DNA of 64,000 bases, taken from Hymenopellis radicata (lineage: Eukaryota; Basidiomycota; Agaricomycetes; Agaricales; Physalacriaceae). Shown piece after piece: positions 54,317-64,000 of the stretch (position 1 is its first letter; every line of letters begins with the position of its first letter). The stretch covers positions 1-64,000 of the forward strand of contig JADNRX010000294.1 of assembly GCA_015501595.1 (NCBI GenBank), written 5' to 3'. Below the pieces are notes generated by a model. The model ran no database searches. It saw only the letters and a program-made list of their open reading frames with translations, and had not been told where the DNA came from. The position numbers and the translations under genes were made by a program.

Positions 54317-55804
54317 GTGCGTTTTTCCGTCTATGCGACGTTGACGGCACCTTTAACCTCGACGTCCTATAGGCGCCAGTTGACGCTGATAACGGCGGTC
54401 GCATGCTGCGCTTGACATCGGTGGGCGGCGTCGCCCGACGATAACGCGAGAGCCCGTCGCCTATATAATGCCTATCCATATCTTCGTCCTGCGGCCTATT
54501 TATCAACAACGGCGCGACCAGGAGAATAGGTGATGAGTCTGCCAAAGATGGATGGGATTCTGGTGTCTCCTTGGACAGTCAAAGTAGATATGGGTTTTGT
54601 AAGTGTCCTACCGCATGGGCTATCTGTGTACTGATTGGAGCACCTAGGTACTGATGTACTACGGGGCAATAGCAATCGCTTCTTTCTATATCCTGTACGG
54701 ATGTCTCTGAAAGTTGCAGTGAAAGTCAGGGCTTCCGATTTCCACTCACGTCAAAGGATGCCTCCCTGGCAACGAGGCAGCATGTAGTGCTGAGTCTGGG
54801 ATCCCGTGGTCTGCGGTTGAGTAGGTGAGTGCATTTCGCGGATGTACACTTCCATTCAATGATTGTCAGCTGTGTGCTTAGGCAAATCTTTGTTTAGAAC
54901 ATGACCACTGAGCAGGGAAACTCCGTTCGCCGCAGCCATGACGGCAGGGTATTACCTTTCTACTGGGAGCCTTCATCCGAATGCGACTGCCATTCCGCCC
55001 ATTGGGATTTGTCTTGTGTGTCCATACACGGAGGCACTGCGCACGGCTCGATAATGTGCTTTACGTTCAAACAAGCCTGGTCCGCAATAATATTAACACC
55101 GTCCCCACGTTAACGGTATCAGACACAGAGTACGGGGATGCGTAAACAAATCTATCACAGTTCATGCCGTGCTGTATTCTGTCAAATGATTGATTGAGAC
55201 GCCTCTAGCAACTATGGATCCGAAGAGCCGAATGAATGAAGACAGTCGAGGTGTTCCACGGGCTATCCGTATTCTTTTCCGAGGAACTGTGAACCTCAGG
55301 TTATTGTGACGTGTCAAGACAGTATTAAAGGTGAAGTGACTCCCTCGCTCTGCGTACATGAGTTTAATGCCCGCAGTTCATAGATGGTTGTACCTCAAGA
55401 TAAAGGCGTGGTCGACATTGGTCACCATCACCTACACCGCTTTGTCGCCGACTGATGACAATTCGACGATCATACGCCTTGACCATCTGTGCGGTAGCAG
55501 GCTAGGCCGGACGTCTACGTCAAATGAATGATTACTGGTGCGGGCGAGATGTCACTTCCCACCTTTCACCGCCTCCACCCATATTACGATTCCGGTATTA
55601 CCCTCGTCCCCCTGCGGCTATACATACGGGCAACTCTGTCCCCACGCAACAGACGCACGCCTACCGTCGGGCAACGGAAGTGTTTAAAAGCTCGGTCCCT
55701 CTGATTGGACCTCCGAGTAAGCCCGCGCTGCGCTATCATCATTCGTTGTGCACGTCCAAGTTATGTCGGCTGACCCGACCTCAGTGCCCTTGGGCTATGG
55801 GGGC
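54317..55804. other. Intergenic, no gene recognised
   Basis: About 1.5 kb with only short open frames, lacking paralogues or motifs. No repeats of note. Confidence 0.45.
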
Positions 55805-56424
55805 ATGGCGTTGAATGGAACGACTATTCTGTGGGTTTGGTGTTTCCGGCGGCGGTGTTCTTGATGACTGACTGCGTGTGGCTAGGTATGTGTCTGCGAC
55901 CATTATTAGCGCGATTCTGTTGGCGTTCACCGCACTGTTCATATGGCGGTGGAGGAGGACACGGAGGATGAGGTCGATGGGGTTGGATCCTTGGACGGGA
56001 CGACCCGCGGTACTCATTCCGCCACAGCGCCCCGAGTTCTATGATGTATGGTTGGATGCCCCGTCGTCAGAGTGTGGGTGGGGTGATATCAAAGTGAGTT
56101 CAGCGATTATGTTCTGCTGGCGTTCAAGTACTCATCAAACGGTAGCCTTTCTCGCTGGAGACGATATCGTCAATGACAAATCAATGCAAGACGGAGAAAT
56201 CGAAATCGCGCTCGTCGCGTTTGTTCTCCCGGCCTAGGGATAACAAGTCGGAATCCAGTCTGGGCTCGAGTGTGGATGGGGTGTCGATAAATGAGAACGC
56301 GATCCCGCCGTCGTTGCAGCTGTCCGTGTTCATCGCTATGCCCAGTCCCAAGTCGGAAAAGGGGGAGCAGGAGAACCAGATGACAGTTGGATTGGTCACG
56401 GTGCCCTACAATGGCCAGACCTGA
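55805..56424 (+). CDS. Small single-pass membrane protein, 170 aa
   Basis: Exons 55805-55830, 55886-56093 and 56146-56424 join in frame. The protein starts MALNGTTIL, with an N-glycosylation sequon (NGT). It has one transmembrane helix (VSATIISAILLAFTALFIW) followed directly by a strongly basic stop-transfer sequence (RWRRTRRMR), predicting an outside N-terminus and a cytosolic tail. The tail contains WTGRPAVLIPPQRP and a Ser/Lys/Arg-rich segment, ending VTVPYNGQT. No enzyme domain. Members like this occur near many fungal genes without assigned function. The first exon is inferred from frame and splice signals. Confidence 0.65.
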
Positions 56425-56619
56425 TTCTTTTACGAGCGGATGATTAGCGCTGAGGATGATACCCTGCATGATTGACACCCCAATGCCTTTATGACCGTCG
56501 ATGCCTACACATACTTTACTGTACCTTTATATTGACGCAGAGTAGTGGCATAATTGCTTCCCTTATATTGTTACAACAAGAGTATATACTTCTTACTTCA
56601 AATTTACTAGCACCATTAC

Positions 56620-58243
56620 CTAGTTATAGTGCTTCACCACAACACCATTGATCAATTCTTCTTCGTCTCCATTCTCCTTCTTCACGAGTTGACTCTTCCC
56701 ATAGGCCTTGGTTCGTTCTTTACGCCACGCCGCAACGTTCGGGGATGCTCGTCCGAGAAGCCTGGTCTGCGCTTGATGCCGAGTTCTTTCAGTACGGGAC
56801 TATCTGCGAGAGGGGCGAGTGCGACGTCGTCGTTGGGTAAGGCGAAGTAGAACACCCCGAGGCGGGCATACTGCTGTTGGTCTTTCGGTGGTTGGACGAC
56901 GCTAAAGTGGGAGGTCGGCATGGGGAAAAAGGAGTGAGTGAGACTCCTACCGATGAATTGTGGCGCGGTATAGGCCACCGGAGAGGAACTCGAGTGAGTC
57001 GCCGGCGTTGACCACCTTGTGATGGAGGATGAGTGTTGCGTCTACGGTTGGTGACAGAGGATTACCATGGCGTTGTCGATGTGCTTCACCCATTTCCATT
57101 CTCCGGACCTTGACAAGATTTGGAGGGCGGCTACAGGCTGGCTGTATAGAAGCGTGATGGAGCCAAAGTCTGGCGACCTTATAATGAGGAAGATTCCAAG
57201 TATATCACGCACTGTGGCTTACCGCTATGGCCTTTCAACCAGACTTGGCCACTCTTTTCTTCGTCTTCCTGGGAGCGCGGCCAGCTATTCAAACAGGGTC
57301 AGTCGACGTTTGCGTGGGGCATCCTGGTACTGAAACGTACTATTTCAGAAACCTGACTAGGATGGGTTAGAAGGTCAACACCACACTAGAGAAGGAACAT
57401 ACCAAAGCTTTCCCCGACCGACGAGTATCCATGAAGATCTACAAGCCGGTTTTTTTCGAGGCCCAGTCCGAGAGCGAGAAGCCTAAAAACCCAGCTCAAC
57501 TTGAGAGAGCGCGGGAAGGAGGTGGGCGACGAACCTCAAAAGCGGGTGTAGGACGTTCAAATGGTTATGCAGCCCGAACTTCTCGATCTCAGGCATATAC
57601 GGCCTCAGAGCGACGGGATTGCCGCGTTTCGTCACGTCCCGGTTGACTATTGAGTCAGTCAGTCAGCAGTTTCTCGGAAGATGAGGTTGACGGCCTACTG
57701 TTGTACATTTCACATTCGTCTCGAACTCCGTTGTTGATATGCTAGAGCCGGCATGACACTTGTCGTCGACAGTCAGCGGGAGACATGGGCGCACCCAATA
57801 TTTCCGGAGCTTGTACCCCTGATATGAGCCCGTCTCCTGCGTATTGCTTTCGTACTTCTTCTTCTCTTCGTCGCTCACGGCGTCACTGAGCGCTAATTCT
57901 CCGATATCGAACATCCGCTTCGTCTATTACGCCAATATGTTGAATTAATCGCCAAAGATGGCGCAATGTGACGCCACAACGTACCTGCTCTGGCGACAAT
58001 CCATGGTTGACGATGTAAAGAAACCCATGGTCGCTGAACGCAGCTCGAACGTCGCGTACCAGCTCTGCGCGTCCTTCGTCTGTGGCGATCTTTGCGAGGT
58101 CGATAATGGGCAGGTCGGCGTAGGGCACTAGATCATGAAGACGTTACTCGGGAAAGAAAAAAAGGCGACAACGGCGTACGAGGTTCCTTTGTAGGAGGTG
58201 GAAAGATGTATGGGTTTAAATAGGGCACTGTGTCGACAGTCAT
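56620..58243 (-). CDS. 2-oxoglutarate/Fe(II)-dependent oxygenase (IPNS-like), 3' frame break
   Basis: A non-heme iron oxygenase of the isopenicillin N synthase-like group (DIOX_N followed by 2OG-FeII_Oxy). The first exon 58243-58180 gives MTVDTVPYLNPYIFPPPTKEP, joined to LPYADLPIIDLAKIA. Further motifs: AAFSDHGFLYIVNHG, NINRDVTKRGNPVALRP, GHSDFGSITLLY (the HxD iron ligands, formed across an intron), TIHRVVQPP (third His) and YARLGVFYF near the 2OG site. At least nine short introns, with one 16-bp exon (57341-57356). Near 56737-56746, in a run of four C, the frame is one base off. The expected end AAWRKERTKAYGKSQL...NGVVVKHYN is only readable in another frame. The catalytic domain is unaffected. 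Confidence 0.82.
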
Positions 58244-59430
58244 TGTTCAAGGTCTTGTGAGTGTCTCAGAGTGGGAGCGATAGACTTTTATACCCTCAGG
58301 GTGGTTCTCTCGCTGTCATGTGGAGATTATACATTAGCCGGACGAAGGCAGTCGGCTGATAAACGTGGTTCAATGGATGGCATCGCAGGTGACAAGGACG
58401 TACCTACCACATTCCACCCTGGAAGTCGTTGAGTTTAAGAAGACGTGGGGGATTCATGCTTCCGAGTCCCCTTGTAGACGTGAAAGTGACTTTCGAGACT
58501 AAATTTCAATGAGATAGCAAGTAAGATTAGGAATCAGCTGACCTTTGTTTCCAAAGTTTTTCGTGAGCTTGGGACCAGTAAGCACGCCACGAGAACAGTG
58601 CTCAAATATATACCCGCCAACTGCAGCACCCAAATAGAGCTGTTTCTGGCTCATGTGCGAAGAGGTACGCCACTAGGATGGTGTGGCACAACGATAAAGC
58701 ACCAGTGGTTATCTTTACTCCCCAAGTCAGAGTAAGTATCCAGCTGCGATTCTTTTCGTCCTTCTTTGATACAGTCAAGGCATACGCGCTGGCACGGCAT
58801 TTCAGCCTCTCCACATCACGGGAGACCATTGCGACAACATGCCGAATGTTATATTTCACTCGCACGCGTCCATATTCAGCTCCAAGCTGTTTCATGTGAG
58901 AATAGGCGCGCGTACAAGTGAGTTCACATGCAAAAGGTGGCTCACCGGTGAAAGGTGACATCGACAAGTCCGCAGGGCATCTGTTGTGCTCAAGGACTTG
59001 GACAAAGCGGAGGTGCCGAAATGTCGGCCGGCGAGGTGATATCAACCTTGCGGGCAAACAGGACCATACAACTTTGTTGACCAGCTCGCCCAACTCCTCT
59101 TTTGATTTGCACCACTTCGGGAACCTTCTCGTGCCCGTCTACCCTCCAAACGATATCCTGTGCATCTACTGCGCGCTGCATTCAGTGTCATTCGGGCCAG
59201 GTCAATGCCCGATACTGTCCTAATTGTGACAGCCAATTCGCTGGGAATTGTTAGGAGAATAGCAGGACGCGACCGTCGATCTTGCCGGGGTCTATTAGCA
59301 CTTGAACAGCCGAGACGGGAGCATCGAGCTTGAACAAGATAACTCGCTTAGAAGTCTAGCCCAAGACTTGGTATTTATGCTGGTGTAAACAACGCACCTG
59401 CTGCAATTCACCTCTCGACTGTAAAGTGAC
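58244..59430. other. Intergenic; an unrecognised 163-aa minus-strand frame
   Basis: The longest frame (59093-58602, minus) reads LGAEYGRVRVKYNIRHVVAM and ends near a hydrophobic stretch (GALSLCHTILVAYLFA), but I do not recognise it and upstream exons are not evident. A fragment reading LFKLDAPVSAVQVLIDPG is visible on the minus strand near 59320. These may be remains of decayed genes. Confidence 0.35.
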
Positions 59431-60725
59431 ATGCTAGATGCTACGACAGTTGTGTGAGTACTTTTCATCTTTTTCCGTATTCCGTCTTCTTAATTCAAAG
59501 CTGACGCTCCTCGTTCTGGCAGTACGAATTCTGATGATCCAACTTATAGCTACGTCTCGACCCTCTACGCCGCCATCATCTTTCTAATTTTGTTTTCTGT
59601 GACTGTCTCAACGCGTTCGTGTTTGCCTCCTTTTACTAGACGCATGCTAACAGATTTCTGTCAAAAGTGGCACACATCATTCAAGCTGGTCTCGAACATG
59701 GTGGATACTTCTGACTGTGGGCGTAGCAGGCATTCTCGAGATCTTGGAGTGGAGGGCGCGGCTGTGGTCGAGCTTTTCGCTGAGCTATTTCATGCCCTTT
59801 CAAATGCAGTACGTCGTTTACCACCCGATCGATGTTTACTCATTTCCATAGGATCGTGTGCACAATCATTGCTCCGACACCGTTGTCGGCAGCCTCGTTC
59901 ATCATGCTTGGACGCGTTATACAAGTCTTAGGGCCGCAGTACTCTCGGCTGAGCACCAAGGCGTATTCCATCATTTTCCTTACTTGCGTAAGTGCGTAGT
60001 GCTGCTGAATTGCAGCCGCTGAACTCTGATTGTCAGGATACTATTGCCTCAGTTTTCCACGGAATTGGCAGGGGAAAGGCATCCGCGACAGACGGCGATC
60101 TCGCCAAGGCCAATATTGGGGGTAACATCATGCTAGGAGGCATTGTTTTCCAGCTTGGTAACTTGTGCGGCATTCAACGCCTACGCCCAATACTCAGTGA
60201 TCTTTTTTCAGTTGCAATAACTCTGTATCTCGTCTTCTTCGCGGACCTCGTCTATCGGTACATCCAGGACAAACCCGTCTCCCGGATCTCTTTCCGAAGT
60301 GGCGTCCGAAAAAATTGCACCATATCTCGGGGTAAACTTACGAGGAAGTTGAAGGCAATACTTGGTGCACTCGTACTTGAGGCCGTGCCCCTATTCATTC
60401 GGTATGTTATCCTTCTTCTGTTGATGGACCCTTGGGTGACAGATGGCCATGTGTAGCGCGGTGTACAGTGATGGATGGACCGGTAGGATCATCTCGACAG
60501 AAGTCTACTTCAGTACGGTCTGTTTCCTTGACGTGTAACTCTGGTTAACTTCTCGTCACAGACGTTCTTGATGGTGCTATGATTCCAGTGCTGGCGATGT
60601 ACACACTCAACTTCGCTCATCCCGGGCTGTTGATCTCACTGCCAAAGGAAACCGACGACCAGCGGACGCTGAGAAATGTGGAGATGGCATCTAGCCACCC
60701 AAGGAAGAGAAACAGAGTTGATTGA
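59431..60725 (+). CDS. RTA1-like seven-helix membrane protein
   Basis: A member of the fungal RTA1/lipid-translocating exporter-like family, probably in the plasma membrane. It starts MLDATTVVTNSDDPTYSYV at 59431 and ends SSHPRKRNRVD at 60725. Several short introns are needed. Hydrophobic helices are visible, including LYAAIIFLILFSVTV, WWILLTVGVAGILE, IVCTIIAPTPLSAASFIMLGRVI and AITLYLVFFADLVY. Family signatures: a GGNIMLGGIVFQL helix, then SDGWTGRIISTEVYF and VLDGAMIPVLAMYTLNFAHPG near the C-terminus. All segments read through after splicing. The middle intron (about 59938-60038) is less certain. Confidence 0.8.
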
Positions 60726-61659
60726 TTTCAAGTGCCATGTGCCATCTCTGCAAGCTCGGAACTCCACGATACAGCGCGTAAGTTTCGCCTCTCGTTAGCA
60801 TCATGCCGTGGTTGCAGCTTGTTTGACAAGAGTGCGCGAAGCCTTGAAAGCGACGATGTGCGCTGGGCACTATTCACGCGATTGATATCCCCGTGGATGG
60901 TCGGCCAATTCCTAAGTAACCGCTTTCCGTCCTTTTCCACATTGATCGTTGAACGTCAAACTGCATAAAGAGCAAGGATCACAGGGCCCATACATTCACT
61001 ATATGCACACACTAGTCCCGCGCGGGTTCTGTGAATCACCGGCAACTGAATTGCCTTAAACTCGAGTCAGGACACAGAAAAGTCGACGTTTTAGAATCGG
61101 GACTTCGTCGACACTCTGCAGTGCAACACCTCAGTACTGAATGGCGCATTTTTCGACATCTACTCTAACTTGAAAGACTTGACTATCGTAGTTGAATCTG
61201 CTGCACGGTCGGGGAAGCAGGTCTGATCTACGTCCTTGAATCTCAGGACTCAGTGGAAGGCATGATATCCGTGCAGTTTATGCTTGTGTTATTATAGGAC
61301 GCGGAGAGAGCTCATCTTTTTCAATGTGTTCAACCCGGTGTTTCCCTCTGTGACGTGAACATCAGATCCGTCCACTGTCCCCTGCTACTTGATGAACACC
61401 GAATCCCGACGCCACTGGATTTCTGACGACATAACTCCCCGGGATCATCATGGGTTGCCGATGAGACTTTCCTTCCCGCGCTCTATGACTGGCGATGATA
61501 ATGCTTGTAGGTTTCCTCGGACCCGGTATCTATGTCAACGTTTGACGCCTTAGAAGGGAAATAGGACTCTGAGCAATTCACACAGGTTTCCACTTTTTAA
61601 TACGAGGTGCGCATTGTGGGCATACACCCTTCCCATTCTATTTTTGCCTTCAGTGGACC
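60726..61659. other. Intergenic, no gene recognised
   Basis: A stretch of about 0.9 kb with no domain-bearing frame, RNA gene or notable repeat. Confidence 0.45.
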
Positions 61660-62985
61660 ATGAGTCTCACGACACCTTCGCCAGCTCCCGCATCCACATA
61701 CAATGCCTCGCTATATTCTGACACGTCCAGTACGGTCTACAAGACCTCCTCGACAAATCGTTGGGCATATTCCACTAGCCATCTCGACATTGACATGGGC
61801 CCACGCATTTCGAGCTCTCGTCGCCTACATTTGGTCTGAACGGCCATGTAGAAGGCTTCGTGCGAATTCGGGGTAACCCAACGAATGTGAAAAGCCTGTC
61901 GGTCACTGTGCGTCAGCCCTTATCAATGTTATACAGCGGTGGAAGACTAATCGAAGCTCCAATAGCTCCAGGCGCAGCTCGCCACCTCAGATGCACATCC
62001 CAGCTCTTATGGCGCATCGTGTGCATCAACTCTCACGTCGCAGACGACCTTCTTGTACGACGCCGCCTACGGGCAGCCACGACAGGAAGGGTACAACTTC
62101 GAGTTTCATATCCCAGCGCAGGTCGAAGTCAATGGTGCAATGTGCCCTACACCGCCGTCGTTCTCTTTCTGGGACTGCGGCATGGGCTGTGATGTCACTT
62201 TCACAGTGAAAGTCAATCTTCTTCGGAGGCGCTACGGGTTTGAGTACAACGAATCGTAAGCCATTTTCCTTTCACAGGTCAAGATAGCTCACCGGTTTGC
62301 AAGGCGCGACGTGGACATTCTGTATCTCCCAAAATCATACCCACTACACGCTACACCTAGCTGCCCTGTACAATCTCGGCTTTCGAACGAGAGTCCTCGC
62401 TCACTGTTCGTACGTTGCATTCCCTGAGATTTGAACAGTCCGGTACTTATGAGTCTTACCTGCAGGTATCTCCAGCATCATATACGTCATTTACGTCGGG
62501 CGAAACCATCTCATTCGTGGTAGTTTCATCAGTACCCTTCACGAGCACTCCGGGTCACCAAGCCAATGTCCGCATCACTCTATCCCGTCGGGTCGTACTT
62601 TGTCGCTCAGCAGGGAAAAGTAATCAGACACATGAAGTTCCCATCGCCTCCGGCGTCATTACATCTCAGGTTACCCGGGAGGATGGCTCGACGGTTATCG
62701 AAGGGAAAATAAAAGCAGGCAGTGCCAGTCGGGAGACATCGTGGAATGCATCGGGCGCTGCGCGAGTGGAAGTATGTACCCTTGAATTGCTTGAGGATCT
62801 GTTGCGAGATGCTGACTTGCTGCAGTACGTTCTCAAACTCTCGGTCGATTCTCCGAAGAGAGGCGCTGGCCGCTCTCCGGTTCTCCACTGTGAACAGATC
62901 ATTGGACTCAATACGGACTCTTATGGAGCAGATGGAATGAAGAGCCCAGCATTTGGCCTGGAGCAGCACGCACTACCGAGGTAGG
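61660..62985 (+). pseudogene. Arrestin-like protein gene, frame-broken
   Basis: The start MSLTTPSPAPASTYNASLY at 61660 leads to TSHLDIDMGPRI, the usual beginning of basidiomycete arrestin-like proteins. The frame then shifts by one base near 61815 to continue as GLNGHVEGFVRIRGNPTN (about 61830-61880). Further shifts are needed before FLYDAAYGQPRQEGYNFEFH (about 62050) and to reach the C-terminal half (FTSGETISFVVVSSVPF, ANVRITLSRRV). Not every shift can be explained by introns, so the gene is probably broken, although I may have missed unusual splice sites. Intact arrestins act as trafficking adaptors. Confidence 0.5.
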
Positions 62986-63152
62986 TTCCTCGTACAGATC
63001 CCATGTATGATAATGACAAAATATAGAGACGACTATGGTACATCAACGCGATTCACGGGAGTGTAAGAGGAATAGAAAACATTGTAGGCGGAAAGCAAGC
63101 GATAGGTAGAAGAAGCGAAGGTCTGACGGGATGTAATCCGAGTTTGACTCGC

Positions 63153-64000
63153 TCAGGGATACCCTCGCCACTCATCTATCTCCAGCTCAACCTACACAAC
63201 AATTATGAGCGCATGTTTCGCCTAATTAATCAAGGTAGCTCACCGCTGAAATCGCACTCTCCAATCCTCGTTCTAGTAGTTCCAGAACTTCACGGACAAC
63301 AGACGGTTTTTGTGAAGGACAGTCGAACCTGCTGTTTTCATCCAATTTACCAATGCGCAAGAAGTCATCGCGCCCCAATCGAGGACGTGTTTTGGCCTCC
63401 TCTTTCACCTTGTATAATAGGGTAGACAACCAATCATGCATCCATATCAGCGTGTTCTGCGATACAGAAACCAGATGGTAGTCCGAAACCTCCGAGCAAT
63501 ATTTGCATATCATTGCTGTCGTGGACGCAGATGTTTCTGAGTGGGGCACGAAGCACTGTTCCATATCGGGGAAATAGGAATTGACTTTGAGGTACTTTCG
63601 TGTGCTTGAATGATGGTACCATTCACATTGGAGGAAGCTCACAGCGGCATTCGAGCATCTCCTGAAATAGTCCAAAAGCGAAACATAATCCAGCACGCTG
63701 ATGCGTATCAAGTCCTCCCAACCGTAGCCCCGTGCCATAGCAAATGCCTTCAGTGGCTCCTTCTTCGGCCATTCTGACCCCATTATCGAGTTCCGTAGTC
63801 TCTTCTCCGCGTTCACCATGATGTACTTCCTCAGTGCGGGCACCAGATGTCCGGTGGCCATCGCTTCAATGGTAGCTGAAAGGGGAATAGATGTTGGGTA
63901 GCATAGGTGAAGGATGGCGCAGAGTGTACGACAGTCTTCCGCAGCGCGAAAAACGGGGAGGCCGTCTTCTGTCTCATCGGGAGTACTGTCTGAGAATAGA
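63153..64000 (-). CDS. BTB/POZ-domain protein, partial (N-terminus outside the window)
   Basis: Homologue of the BTB gene at 49.4-50.5 kb. The exon 64000-63244 continues upstream of the window, and the last exon 63191-63153 adds VELEIDEWRGYP, parallel to VKLEVEGW in the homologue with the intron in the same place and phase. Shared motifs: VFRAAEDCRTLCAILHLCYPT (end of BTB), PLKAFAMARGYGWEDLIRI, FDCPSQKPSVVREVLELLERGLESAISAV. Relative to the homologue it lacks about 20 residues after the WEDL motif, in frame. CKYCSE replaces the CEGCSG motif. Function unknown. Confidence 0.8.

Noticed and set aside
59431..60725. RTA1-like gene considered a pseudogene because raw frames contain stops
   Set aside because: All interruptions checked can be explained by GT-AG introns that restore family motifs, so I treat it as intact.

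Overview
The window looks like nuclear DNA of an Agaricomycete-type basidiomycete. Genes lie on both strands and are cut by many short (about 45-75 bp) GT-AG introns, and the gene families (F-box, BTB, EGCrP-like GH5, CPL1-like, RTA1-like, P450, arrestin-like) are typical of that group. There are no bacterial operon features. Exon borders were read by eye from splice signals, reading frame and paralogue comparison.

Left third (1-23.6 kb). A segment of at least 4.7 kb is present twice in direct orientation (1-4712 and 11865-16500). Each copy carries an intact 891-aa GH5 glucosidase of the EGCrP2/steryl-glucosidase type on the minus strand. Between the copies lies about 7 kb with no recognised protein. 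It includes an array of intron-bearing repeats (about 270 bp and about 427 bp) and a GC-rich element found three times that is predicted to fold as a three-way junction. Just upstream of the second GH5 gene sits a complete, apparently very young Ty1/copia element (16837-21929) with identical LTRs and a 5-bp target duplication.

Middle (23.6-43.3 kb). Two tandem paralogues resemble membrane-anchored pseudokinases. A tRNA-like sequence with a roughly 95-nt interruption follows, then an F-box gene. Next is an oxidoreductase neighbourhood: aldehyde dehydrogenase A, two aldo/keto reductases (one with a frameshift at its start), a cytochrome P450 and an aldehyde dehydrogenase pseudogene. A secreted CAP protein follows, preceded by a 128-bp tandem duplication.

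Right third (43.9-64 kb). This holds a CPL1-like secreted protein, a broken F-box/LRR gene, an unknown acidic protein, a BTB protein, aldehyde dehydrogenase C, a 91-aa protein ending in RDEL and a small single-pass membrane protein. It continues with a 2-oxoglutarate/Fe(II) oxygenase with a 3' frame break, an RTA1-like membrane protein, a broken arrestin-like gene and a second BTB gene cut by the window end.

The ALDH/AKR/P450/2OG-oxygenase set could act in one oxidative or detoxification pathway, but that is inference from proximity. Several otherwise good genes carry single-base frame breaks, which could be real decay or assembly errors.
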